Shown: positions 23,301-34,475 of the stretch, in pieces
How the letters are laid out: the number at the start of each line of letters is the position of its first letter
How positions within the stretch are numbered: position 1 is the stretch's first letter
Source: Eimeria necatrix
Taxonomy: Eukaryota; Apicomplexa; Conoidasida; Eucoccidiorida; Eimeriidae
Reading direction: 5' to 3'
DNA: 64,000 bases
Assembly: GCF_000499385.1 (NCBI RefSeq)
Contig: NW_013654292.1
Coordinates: forward strand, 98,434 to 162,433
Position numbers and translations under genes: made by a program
The notes under the pieces: generated by a model
Told to the model about the DNA's origin: nothing
Database searches by the model: none
What the model saw: the letters and a program-made list of their open reading frames with translations, nothing else

Positions 23301-25445
23301 ACACAGTGAACCCCGGACAAGACCCTGAGGAGCCTTCATCAATCGAGTAGTTAAGCCCTCTGCATCGCAACATGCTACAATAAGCACAGAGAGACTCGGT
23401 AATAATGCACAGCAATTTTACGGGAAGACGAATATTGTGACTCACATTGAGACCCTTGTAAGAACGCTTGAAACGAACTCTGGGATGCAGCTCCGCACGC
23501 AAGTGAAGGGTGAAAGGAGTTCCAGGGGAAAAGCGATCTCCTAATTCACTTATATCCTGAGTAGCAAAACACTGAAGTACGGCTCACTCGAATGAGACAA
23601 GCAGTTAAAAATGGGGAGCAGCGTTGACGCCAATAGGCGTAAGCACTTGCAAAAACACCGGATCTGGTGGTGGAGAGTTGTAAGCATAATCGCGCGTAAA
23701 ACGAATTGAACGGTACCCTAAAATCCGATGCCTCCTCCCAACAGCTTAGGACTTGGAAAAAGTGACACAAGTGGACTGTCTATCGCTCACGGAAGAAGCG
23801 CCCACCATTCAGCAGAGCTTACGGAAAATTTTCTTGGATGGGTTGCTTGCATCTGAATCACTCACCTCTGTAAATTTCGCCTCGCCCATAACGCGCAAGT
23901 TGTGTTCAACTTGAACCTTCCTCTGAATAGCTTCGCTTAAGAAGCGAATTACATCTCGGCGCACAGCGGAGACGCCGCCTGCCTTCTGCAACAAATAGGC
24001 CGCTGAGACATCCAATGGTGAAGAAAAAAGGGAAGAGCGGAACTTCGCGCGCAAAGACGCTAGGGTTAATTCCCACAACTGCGAAGTACGCAAAAACCTG
24101 CGGATGCCCCAAGCTCTCATAAATCAGGCTCGCGCCTACTTGGGGGCAGCTGTGCGTCAAGCTTTGCAGGAGTAGACGAATGCAAATATTGGCCTGCCCA
24201 CTGAAGAGCATTAATAGACTGTAATAAGCCACTGTAAGTGCATGTACAGATTCAAAATAACGCCGATTCTCAGTGCATTCACGCACTAACAGTAAGCATC
24301 CTTGAAGTGATACAGTGAATTATTTATGTACGTTTTCCCAAAAAAATGTGATGCCCGCTCACCTCTCTCGTAAATTCCCCGGAAGCAGTTGCATCGATTT
24401 CTATGCCACATTTTTCCATTTCTCTCAATTTAATTTGAACATCAGTGCCACTCAGCATCTGATCAACTTTCAGTTCGGCTTCATTCAGTTGGCGATTCAT
24501 TTTACTTTGCTCGTCTTTACGTATATAGGTGTTCCCCTGAGCAGCACGGGGAGAAAATGATCCAAGTCGCTGGCCTCTTTGCAGGTACTCCGCATGTCTC
24601 TGAAGTCACAAGGAGGCTTCAGGCAATCCCATAGAGCTCTTTCACTACTGAATTCTCCCAACCATGAACGGACAGCATCAAGAGGCGCTCTTGCCACCTC
24701 GTGAACATTTTTTGAATTCATTTTGACATTCAGGCAAGCCAAAACTATGCATTATGCGACACTCTGCAATCGACACCCCTCATGCATACCCCTTAATTAA
24801 CTGGGCGCGAGTGGGCAGCGCTTATGGAGCCCCACCCTACTGCAATACATTTGTGCTTAGCATGGGACGTGCGGGACATGTTGCCTAAACGCTTACTTGC
24901 TTCTGCCGTCGGCGTTTGGTGTGGTAATCCTCCTCGGTGTCCTTCGCATGTAAGGATATGCTTGCATTTCGAGGATGTGTGGAGCCTGCCTTTCCTTCCG
25001 TTCCCATATGTGCTTCAAATTTTGCCAAGTCTGCTTCTATCGAGCTTGAGGCTGGTTTATTTCCTTCACTGTGGCCTTCCTCTAATGTGCTGGAGTTTTC
25101 TCCAGCCACTGCGCGGTGCGGTGAACAGCCAACTGTGATCCGCGTCGGCATCCGCTGCCTGTACAGGCGACTGCATTGTAAGCTGTCTGAAGTGGACCTT
25201 TTCGCAATGCTGTAAGGGGCTGAAGAACCCAAGCAAAGCGCTGGACAAAAGACACTCCGAATTCTAGTAGCTGCGACAAGTTGGGGAGGCCTGAGTCTAT
25301 TATCATCGAAAGGAAGCTTGTAGCCCTCAGTCTTCGTGGAGTGCGAGCACACCCAAAGGATGGCGCACAAAACTGCGAAAGAAACAGTCTTTGTGAAACA
25401 TCTCGATAACGAAGTACTCCAGGTAGTGTTCTTTTGGAAGGACAT
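20341..25445 (-). CDS. TIG: Trigger factor-type ribosome-associated chaperone, apicoplast-targeted
   Basis: Twelve exons with all phases consistent: 25445-24897, 24536-24363, 23985-23866, 23556-23446, 23289-23149, 22969-22869, 22730-22219, 21976-21821, 21437-21268, 21105-21031, 20824-20680, 20504-20341. They encode 805 residues. The N-terminus has a hydrophobic signal-like core (TVSFAVLCAILWVC) after Lys/Arg, then a Ser/Thr/Arg-rich stretch, which is the bipartite apicoplast leader pattern. Trigger-factor landmarks follow: EHNLRVMGEAKF, PGTPFTLHLRAELHPRVRF then KRSYKGLN, HPADEGDSVLL, GAVKGISLGERRTVKLAIPF, KRRIWPAADDAFF, QVDVPESLF, and AVYKREGLQVDEKKLQADLA. Family role: co-translational folding at the ribosome exit tunnel. 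An insertion of about 110 acidic residues interrupts the PPIase-like domain. The GFRxGK ribosome-docking motif is not seen. Trigger factor in apicomplexans would serve plastid translation; location is inferred from the leader only. Confidence 0.85.
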
Positions 25446-26236
25446 CGCTGTGGAGCTACACAACCTTTTTCCCCCTAACGTGTCGAACGTTTTCGCTCAT
25501 CATTTGATATAAATTTTCCATCGCTTGATGTCTCATGATCAAAATTCAAGAGTTACTCATCTCGAGTGCCTTCAACGTCTAGAGCCCGACTTCACCCAGG
25601 AACGACGCGGCAGGAACACGCTGAACAAGCTCATGTATTCCCCAAGAAATAAGATGTTTCAAGCACTTCAAAAAACAGAAAAAGCATAAAGTAAGACCAT
25701 AACCGCTGCCGAGTGTGCAAACTAGTGCTGTTCAGGCACCACAACAACAGAGGGCCCTCAGAGTACCGGAGTGTAAATGACAGTAGCCTTGCAAATCAGA
25801 CAAACAGGAACAACATCAAGCCGTCATTGTCAAATTCTTATCCCCTTCATGTTATGCTTAACTGCCCTTGAGGTAGTTAATGCGTAAAACTCGAGTTTTC
25901 TTACCAGCAGAGCCAATAGACCTACGAGAAGAGGCCCTGCTTAGTTTCGGGACCCCACAGCTGTTTGAAAGAGTGTACTGAAGCCCACGAAGTATACATC
26001 GTAAAACACTCCAGAAAATAAAGCTGAGACGCATTTTGTAATACCAAAGTTCACACTTGTCATTTAAGCGGAGGTCGGCTCGGCGTCTGCGCGCCTGTGG
26101 TCCTTGCGTTTTGTGTCATTGCCACCGCGGTACAGATCTATTGTGCCCGAACAGCTCGCCTTTTTGTTTCTTCTCCTGCCTCCCCTGCAGCAGTAAATCA
26201 ACAGTGGGCTTTGTGGGGGCATACTTGGCTGCCAGC
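25446..26236. promoter_or_regulatory. Shared upstream region of divergent trigger factor and TRM11 genes
   Basis: About 790 bases separate the two start codons, which face away from each other. No gene is evident inside. An open frame upstream of the TRM11 ATG runs from about 26057, so the TRM11 protein could start earlier. No defined promoter motif was recognised; apicomplexan core promoters have no reliable consensus. Confidence 0.45.
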
Positions 26237-29200
26237 ATGATTGTCTTGTGCTGGTTCCTACATCACAATGAATACAATGGCATGCGCATTGAGGAACTGG
26301 AGGCGCTCGCGCTTATGGAAGGAGTCGAGCAAAACTCGCTGTGGCAGGGCTGCAAACGCCCAGATTCAGCAGCCGAAGAGCAGTTTGCGTTCGTCTGTGT
26401 TCCCTCAGTAGCCTTCTGTGAGGCTATCATGAAACGCTCTCTGTTGATTAAAGCCTTCGTTGAGGTCAGCTGCAATAATTGGGCGTTCGCAGAACTCTCA
26501 CCCTCCTGCCTGCAGCGTAGCTTCGATATCTGCGTTCCATGTTTCGCAGTGCCTGAGTTTCCAGTCCGTTAGCGCAAAAACAAATCTAAGAATTACGCCG
26601 AGAGGCAACCAACTAAGAAGCAACTCGATGAAAATGTGCAGCTGACGCCTTTCTCGGGCCCGTAGGTATGGGCCAGCGGCGCGACGTACGAAGCTATTCT
26701 AAAGGAGATTAAGGAAAATAAGATGGACACGTTTCGGAAGTGGATTTGCAAGGACCGGACTTGGGCTTTTCGTGTAGATGCCTTCGGTAAATGCCTCAGC
26801 AGCGATGAGCAGCGCCAAAGAATGAATTTTTTCGCTTCTCTTTTCGAAGGCAATGAGAAGGTCAACCTTTCCGATCCCGACACGACCCTCGTCGTGGCGG
26901 AGGTGAGGGCGCGGACGAGCTTACGAGCTTTTTTTGGAACTATTTTTAGAACGATCATGATCATTCTCGTTGGCAAATGATAATGATCCGACAGCGTGTC
27001 TGCGTATAAGCATTATCTGTCCCATTCGCAGCTTTCTTTCCATCCTCAGCTTTCATGCGCCTTTTCCTCCTTGCCTAGTTTAGGCCCTACGTCTCCTCAC
27101 TTTTGCACGTATACTTATTCTTCCACTGCCTCTGCGCCGCGTTGGCGCCGTTGGTCCCCAATCGTTTGCAACAAGCGCATTTTGGGTCATTCTACTGCGC
27201 TAGTACTTTGGACTCTGTCCTAAGTACTAGCTGTGTGCTGTGCACTGCAGCAATGGGCGCATCAAAGTCACCTCAAGGCTCCAGTTCAGATTTATTTCGG
27301 CCGCCAAATTTGCAGGAAAACAAGAGACCATCCTTTCTGGTGGAAGTACAGGCTGCCCGTAAGGCCAGTGCTGGGTCCCACATCGCTGGACTGTGAGCTC
27401 GCCTTCATTATGTGCAACCAGGTATAAGCGTCTTGCAAAACATTCAAACAAACCCAACCGTACACATTCAGCAACCAGTAGAAATGCACCTGATGGTCGC
27501 TTTTACACTTGCATGGGCATACACTGAGAGTCACGTATGCAGCTTTGTCTCTACGTGCATATCTTCTCACACACACACGCATCTCTGTCTACGCTCGTCG
27601 CAAATTAAAGTATATCCATATCTTCGCTCACATACATACGTGTCTACGCGTTGTTGGCTCCATTTGTATTAGCAGCTTTTGCGATTGAATCGTTGCGGGT
27701 ACTTCCTACGGTGCCACTCATCCCTGCGTGCCTAAAATACTGGAGGTGTTAACTTTACATGTCAAATGGAGAGCTTATAGGTACATAAATATCCGGGAAT
27801 TCAGCAAACCACGCATTTAGGCAGGAGCGCAGAAGCACGAACAATTAAGCAGAAAGCTATGCACATATACACAAGTCTCTCGCTTCTCCGCTTGGTTTCA
27901 CCTTCCTTTCAGGGCCACGTCTCTGCCGACTGCGTCGTTTTAGACCCATTTGTGGGCACTGGAGGTCTCCTAATAGCTGCTTCTCACTACGGGTAAGTTG
28001 CATTTGTGCAAAGCAAAAAAGCGAAACACGCTTGTGTGGAACAAACGAAAGGAATGATCATGAGAGAGGCTAAGGTGCACGCATTATCCCGTGTTTCTCT
28101 AATTAAGACTGCGCAGCTTTTTGTATTGAGTTCATTGGCTGCATGGTATTTGTTGAAATCTGTTTTTTTCTCTTACTTTTGTCATCACTTGTGGTGATGT
28201 GACATTTCTGCAGAGCTTTTTGCATAGGCTCAGATATCGATATACGAGTGCTAAAGGGCTATGGCGTCTCCTACCTAAACCCCCACTTGGACTTTAAAGA
28301 AAGTAAGGTCTGTTTCCCGCTGCGTTTACTTGTTTGTGTAGACTTTGTTTGTTTCTGACTGTGAGGGGAACCTCGTGTAGCAGAAGGACTCTGCGAAAAT
28401 CCGTCTTTTCTGTTCATTCCCACACATATCACACTGGATTCTTGTTGTTGTTTTGTCGGTCACCAAGGCTCACATATACAGTTTTTGAGAGGACGAGTTC
28501 GCCTGTGCTTTTCGTTACGTAGAGCGGACGGATGTGTTTCGCAACTTCGACGAATATGGGCTGAAGCGACCAGAGATCATCCGCTGCGACAACGCCGCGT
28601 GGGTTAGTCTTCACGCATCTACCTTGCTTTTGCCGACTTTCTTATTCTGCTGTGCTTTTAAGGTCCTCCTTGTCCTCATTCGTGGCTTTCACACGATTTT
28701 GACTTGTGTTCTACCGTGCCTGCCAAACAAATGTGTCTAGTTCTGTCCATTTCCGCGTTTGTTTGTGTAGACAAACTGTCCCCTTTTACTGCTTTTTGGG
28801 TGTATTTGGCGCCTGCTCATAGGTTTGGCGGCTTCCTTATGAAGAAAGAGCTGACGAAACAGCTCAGAGTTCACTAGGGAGCTCTGGCGAAAAAACAGTT
28901 GTGCACGGCGTACAAGCTGCCTACTTGTCAAGGAACGTAGAAGGAGGAAAGCCCTGGGTTGATTGCATCATGACAGACCCGCCGTATGGTGCGTCTACAA
29001 ACGCGTGTCTACCTGTATCATCTTTAAAAAGCTGCTTAGTACTTTGGTAGTGACGCAAAGTGATTAGTGAAGTCCATATGCCACATAATGGTCTCATGCC
29101 CCGGTGTGGGATCGGCGGTGATTATTTTAATTAGAATGAACAGACAAACACATTCTAAATGACTCATTAGTCGCCTTTGTTTTTCCTCCAAGGTATTCGG

Positions 29201-30406
29201 GCCGGAGCAAGGCAATCAGGACACACAAAGAAATGCAAGCGAAACCCACAGACAAGGAGTAATGAGGAGTAAGTTGGATTCATCACGTCGTATGCTTCTG
29301 TACATTAGTGGGTTTCTAGTATGAAGCGAATGTCCATTAATGGGCTGATATAACGTGAATGCGTAGCACTGATGCCCATGCAAAGCGGCTTGCACAAAAA
29401 TGCATGGATACGTGAGGTGAAATAAGCGCAGCTCTTGACTGCGGGAAAGTACGCACGAATTGGACGAAAAATGTGAGCATCCCCACTGACGCTCTGTCTT
29501 TTTGCTGTATGCCTCAGCCGACTAACTTACATTCCGCCTACTGTAACATACAACTCGCGGGCCGTCGTCAGCGACCTTTTAAGCCTTTCTTCCCGTTTGC
29601 TGGTCGACGGTGGCCGGCTAGTCTTCCTAATGCCAGTTGAGCTCTCCAGGTGAGCTTTTTAGTCCTTAGGGGCATGGTGGCCCCACAATAAACTTTTTCA
29701 ATTCAGCTGCAGGCCATTAGCCTATCTGTGTTTTTTCCAGTGCAGTGACTATGCAACACTCGCAAATACCGAGTTGCACAATAGTTTTGCAAGTTGTTAC
29801 TTCGTGTATTAATAAGCATGCGATGACGCATGCATGTGTCAGCGCTACATGTGTGGCCAATTATTCATTTTCACTAGAATATGCAAAAGTGACTTCACTA
29901 TGATTTGCAGTGGACTTGCTTGTTTTCTGTACTTTTGCATGCTGAGTTGTTGTGAAGCCGTGTTAATTTGTTACCCTTTCTAGCGTGTTCCTTTCTGTCC
30001 GCTTTCAGCGCGAGAGATGATATTGGCTGTCTTCACCACAGCGACTTGGATTTAATAGCAACGAGTTTTCAGGCTTTGTCAGGAGGTAAAATTTAGTGTG
30101 ATAGGAAATAGTGCAGATGGAGAAATGAATCAATAACTTTCTGGTTATTAATTTATTTCAAGGGTGGCAATACAAACTCCACGCAGCCATGCACATGAAA
30201 AGGGCACAAGCTTGCTGTACACAAAAGGGTACAAGCTTGCTGTGCACTCTTCGCTGACGCGTGCATGCATTCCTGGATTTTCCTCAGCTTTAAAAAGATT
30301 AGGGCTCAGGGCTTATCTTTTTGAGTTGTTTGCTTTGTTGGCAGGCATGGGGAGAGTTCTAGTTACAATGCAGCGGAGGCCGCGGAAGTCGGCGGGAGGC
30401 TTGTAA
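26237..30406 (+). CDS. TRM11: tRNA (guanine(10)-N2)-methyltransferase, TRM11 catalytic subunit
   Basis: Eleven exons with fully consistent phases: 26237-26464, 26666-26902, 27251-27421, 27913-27992, 28214-28302, 28523-28602, 28823-28988, 29193-29268, 29518-29649, 30009-30085, 30345-30406. They give 465 residues, against about 460 in human and 433 in yeast. The N-terminal THUMP-related region (WFLHHNEYNGMRIEELEALA, VWASGATYEAI, RTWAFRVDAFG) is followed by VQIYFGRQI, GPTSLDCELAFIMCNQ, SAM-binding DPFVGTGG (residues 223-230), GSDID, catalytic TDPPYGIRAGARQSGH (DPPY about 347-350), LLVDGGRLVFLMPVE and MGRVLVTMQRRPR. It methylates G10 of tRNAs in the cytosol with the activator TRM112, which is not in this window. 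The start ATG was chosen because family similarity begins there. Confidence 0.96.
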
Positions 30407-30564
30407 GAAGCATCCCTTTAATCCATTGCCATTGTCGCGGCTACCTGCGGAGTTGACAATTATTAGATTCGTTGAGGTCCTCACGAAGACACAAATGATC
30501 GGGAGTGGAAAGGAGTGGAAATTAAATGCATGAAGTTGATTAAAGAATAGAAGGTGAATTCACA

Positions 30565-31108
30565 TCAGTTCACAAACAGGTACGGGCTTGTGCGGCTCCT
30601 GCTCACAAGCGCTACTGCCTTCGGATGCCTGACTGTTTGGCGAAGGTGAGCAGCTGTTGGGTTCTTGTTGTTCGCAAATTTCTTCGACAGCCATTTGTTG
30701 TTGTCAGTATTTATATGGTATTCAAATGACTTCCTCCCCGGCAACGGGCCCTCGAAGGACTTTTCGATGCACCAAGGTGTTTTATTGTCATCAGGCGCCT
30801 CCGTGGGGTGCACATAATCTGACTTGCTGAAAATTTTGTAAAGGGATGCCCTTGGCTTAGTTGTCGAGCTTTTGCGAGTGTTTGAAATACCTTGGCGGTG
30901 TGACAAAGCGATGGAAGACCATATACACAATTTGCACACTCAGCCAGCTCAGGGCGCTAGAGAGAAGCAACCAGCAGAGATTTGACCATTGGTCACTTCC
31001 ACTTGAGCTTGCTACGGACTTTTTGCGTGGCGCCTCATGAAACGGCTTCCACTCCCGGACAAGCGCGGGTGAGTTGCTTGGTATAACAACGCCGACCTGC
31101 GCTTCCAA
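30565..31108 (-). CDS. Single-pass membrane protein of unknown function (3' two exons)
   Basis: Two exons join in phase: from about 31108 to 30891 (donor GTATTT) and 30826-30565 (acceptor ATTTTCAG), ending at the stop at 30565. Visible are a lumenal or cytosolic lead with VVIPSNSPALVREW, a Lys/Arg-rich junction (APRKKS), one hydrophobic segment LCWLLLSSALSWLSVQIVYM, then a polar C-terminal tail of about 100 residues starting SKSDYVHPTEAPDD. There is no ATG at the 5' end of the open frame (the first codon is TTG), so more exons should lie upstream. Candidate coding sequence occurs at 31160-31330 (LLVRLEAADACNRVTF, STIGVVEVSRA) and 31529-31760, but I could not join it in phase. No family recognised. 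Confidence 0.5.
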
Positions 31109-32312
31109 ATTTTGACCGACACATCTGAAGTAACAGAGGCTCAGCTTCTTACAGTGATTGCTCTAGAAACCTCCACGACACCAATTGTGGAGGGTGGGCT
31201 TCGCTTTGCGGTGAAAGTAACACGATTACATGCGTCTGCTGCCTCCAAACGGACAAGCAGCTGCTCATTACTTGTTACTAGAGTTTCCTCGCAAGCAATT
31301 TGGCAGCACACTCTTAAAGTAAACGGCAAGATACATTCGTGGCAGTAAAGAGTGTTTAAATTGCTGCTATTGAGGCCGTGGCCGGCAACGCCGCCGCTGA
31401 GGTAATGCAGTGAGCTCATCAAACCGATTCTCCACCACAATGACATGGCCTCTGTGCTTATCAGATAGCCGGAACATAGGAAAAACGAGCATAAATTCCG
31501 TTTGACAAATGACGAACAGCTCTTACTCTCTTGCATAATTGGCAAATGTTTACGGCAACAGTGCAGACCATCCTGGTGTATGTACACCACATAACCCTTG
31601 TGAACACAGAAGTGTTCCGCGTAGTTGCACAGAGTCACTCGATTGCAAATCTCCGATCAAAATATGGCATCTCATTAAGCTGAATTTGATCGCTGAGGCA
31701 CATGCAAAGCTCCCAAATTACTTCCACGCGATGCGGCAGGCAGTTCTCCGCAGATATTCCTGCGCAGCAGTGCAAAGCCGGAGGCTTGTGATCCCCCGTG
31801 TCCGCTTGCTGACTATGCGCGCAATGCACTCCTCCATGTGGGCGAAAGTAACGTGTAATAGAGCGTGCACCTGTCACTTCTGAGAGTGTGCCGTTGTTCA
31901 AATCTGAACTAACCGCAAACCAAATTCACTTTCCCGTGATACTCTGTTTCACTGTGCTACTGCATGGTCATCTCGTTACCTCTACCTCTGCTTCTGTGTG
32001 TCTGTGTCCTTTTCCCTTCGCCTGTAGCTCGAGGTACATCTCTGCAGCAATTCGATTTACTTTTCTATCCTCTACAGTGTTGTTGCCTAGCACTCGGATG
32101 AGGTTCCTTCATGCAAAAAATGCCAAATAAAGTAAGTTTATGCATGACCCATCTGTACAGATCTGCATTGCACATGTAGTTTCTGTCAAGCTCTGCAGCG
32201 TCCCTCTTCCCCCGCGCTGCTGCAGCCTACGCTGCAGCAGCAGGCCTAGCACCGAAACCCTAACTGTATGCCCGGAGCCCTTGGTGCGCCAGCATGCCGC
32301 TGCAAAAGCTGC
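31109..32312. other. Possible further minus-strand exons, unresolved
   Basis: Minus-strand frames at 31160-31330, 31529-31638 and 31660-31800 have protein-like composition (for example GYVVYIHQDGLHCCRKHL and HRVEVIWELCMCLSDQ) and strong GTAAGA-type donors at about 31160 and 31528. They may be upstream exons of the membrane protein at 30565-31108, but no phase-consistent chain was found. The remainder, about 31900-32312, shows nothing. Confidence 0.35.
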
Positions 32313-32645
32313 TCATCCTCCGCCTCTACTTTCCTTCGAACCTGCACCAGCTTCTGGTGCTTTGGCGCTGCACTGCTCCAGCATTATAGTCCGTGCAACG
32401 GCTACGCGTTTCTGGAGGTAGGGGGAGCCTGCGAAGTTCTCGGAGGGTGCATTGATCTGAAAAAGGCGGTTGTAGCGAGCCATTACTTCCTCCCGAGTGG
32501 GCAGCTGACTGTTCGGCCCGCAGGGAAAACCCAAAATCTTGCGAGCCTCGTCAACACTCATGCGAGGACGCAGAGTCAAAGGCGCTGAACGGCTAGAAGT
32601 GCTGCCGGCCGCAGCAGCGCCCTGTCGCGCTGCATCTTTGTAGGC
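32313..32645 (-). CDS. PAM16: Mitochondrial import motor subunit Pam16/Tim16 (last exon; first exon missing)
   Basis: The exon begins after a CACAG acceptor at 32646-32647 with AYKDAARQG, the position where the N-terminal membrane-proximal helix of Pam16 ends (family pattern Q-AY..A). A degenerate J-like domain follows: RMSVDEARKILGF, REEVMARYNRLFQIN, SPYLQKRVAVARTIMLEQ. It lacks the HPD of true J-proteins, as expected. The tail is Ala/Gly-rich and ends at the stop at 32313. Pam16 binds Pam18 and holds back its stimulation of mitochondrial Hsp70 at the TIM23 channel. The missing exon should encode only about 20-30 residues and lies to the right; I could not place it between 32650 and 33500. 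Confidence 0.85.
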   Translation of the reverse strand, partial: AYKDAARQGAAAAGSTSSRSAPLTLRPRMSVDEARKILGFPCGPNSQLPTREEVMARYNRLFQINAPSENFAGSPYLQKRVAVARTIMLEQCSAKAPEAGAGSKESRGGG

Positions 32646-34475
32646 CTGTGGACACGGCAAGAAAAGGCCAATTACCATGCACTGTAGCCTGAACCCGGGG
32701 TCTCAGCGCAAGGGCTGCTACTTCATGAACAACTCAGTAGCCTCCCTTCTCGTGAGAACTGACTGGCTATGTGCCCCTTACGACTTACTCGGACTACTGC
32801 TCGACCAAGGGAAGAACCCGCGACGGCAACAAATTGCACAACAATTCGCCCCAAGGGCCCCAACGCCATTTCACGTCACAAGACTCAAAACAGCACGGGC
32901 TGCGCCTCATTCATTCCTCCGCTGCTTCCCTCCTGGGAAGGTGGCGGCAGAAATCGAAGGTGCCGGTAAATGGACTTCGGTGCTGATCTTTAAAGTATGA
33001 GGCGGAAGGAGGGGGAAAAAACGTGAAAAATCAAACTGGCTCTCAGAACGGACGGGCAGGGGTCGAAGACATGCCCTCGCCTTCACTCCACTTGAGCAGC
33101 GCCTTTTGCACAAGCCTCAGCGTCACAAATTCCTACAGCGTTGTTCCAAGTCTGAGATAATTGGAGTTCTACGAAAGAAGCACAGAAAAAAGGGGACAAA
33201 CAGGGAAGAGTTGTGGCGTGGTGGTCACGTCAGCTGAAACCCACGCAGCGCCTCCAGCGATTCAAATAGCAGGGAGAGGGAGGAAGAGGCAGCGAAAAAA
33301 ACTCAATAGTGGTCGTGTTGATGCATTATAGTTGATAATCATATTAAATTACAAACTGCACAGACGGGGGGACGCAGCCCCACAACTCGGAAGCTGGAAT
33401 AGACTACTGCTGGTGGCAATTAGAGCTCACATAGCCAGTCAGCAGCATCTTCATCTGCGGTTCTAAAGAGTTTTGGGAAGGAAAAGAAATATATATTTGT
33501 ATATAGCGGCGTGAATTGGATATGCAAGGCAATTTATAATGCCCATAGCTCGTTCGTCGGCTGTGCATGGGGCCAGCTGAAGGGCTTGGGCGCTGCCTGT
33601 GAGTCACTAGTGGCGCGTCTTTAAGGCAGGAAATTTATATGCTTAAAGTTTTCTCTAAATTAGCAGACACTTTAGCAGCCAGTCGTAGCGTCTTCTTCAA
33701 GCTTCACGCTCCTTGTCGGCCTCAACGCATCGCCTTATTCTGGTGGCTGGCAGCTCCTGCTGCCCCAGAGCACGCCGGGCTACCCTGTGTCTACTTGAAT
33801 CTATCCGAGGCACGATATTCGCGAAAAGTGCTCCGGGTAAGCTCCGCTGTTTTCACTGGGTGGCTGCGTGCCTTCATACAGGGACATATGCGCATAAATA
33901 GCCACACACTGGTTGCGCGTGTGCACCTGAACAACGAACGTATGACGGAAAGGAGCTGCGAGCACGTCTTGATAAAGCTCCACTGATTTCAAGCTAGCAG
34001 CAGATGAGCACATTTGCGAGCTTAATTGACAGGATACATGCCTTCCACTCGTGCAATGTGCATGCGCGCTGGTCGCAAATATGCAAATGCGTATTGCATA
34101 GGGCTGTTTGTTTTCGTATGTGGCCACGTTCATGCACGACATCCTCAGTAGCAGCGACATTAACAATGGCAGCAGTGGCAACGGGGCCACTAGCTGTAGA
34201 GTCCAACAGCTGCAGCTGTCCCAGCATGAACGTCAGCATCAGCAAAAGCTGCACCGACAGCAGCGTCAAAGAACGGAGAGTCAGCAGCCTCCAAAATGGC
34301 GCCAAAATCATCCCAGCACGGGTACCAGAGAGACTAACCACAACAGCCACAACGCCAGCAGCAACGGCGCCTGAGGAATCCAGAGAAACACTGCATAACC
34401 ACACTTCCGGGCAACTGCTTGGCTGGCTATGCAGATATTCCTGCAGAATCATGCCCAGGAAGAAAGGCGGCATTT
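32646..34475. other. Intergenic or Pam16 first intron; no other supported gene
   Basis: The short first exon of Pam16 should be somewhere here. The open plus frame 33639-33986 and those around 34004-34470 have no family match. A short AT-rich tract (ATATATATTTGTATATAG) is at 33488-33505. The frame just upstream of the farnesyltransferase ATG is likely its 5' UTR. Confidence 0.35.

Noticed and set aside
24560..24740. Minus-strand frame (ending near GTPIYVKTSK) as an extra trigger-factor exon
   Set aside because: Exons 1 and 2 already join in phase with strong signals, and the frame overlaps the exon 2 acceptor tract.
31135..31162. A 28-base GTAAGA...TTCAG segment looks like a tiny intron
   Set aside because: Introns elsewhere in the window are mostly 60 bases to several hundred, and joining across it leads quickly to a stop codon.
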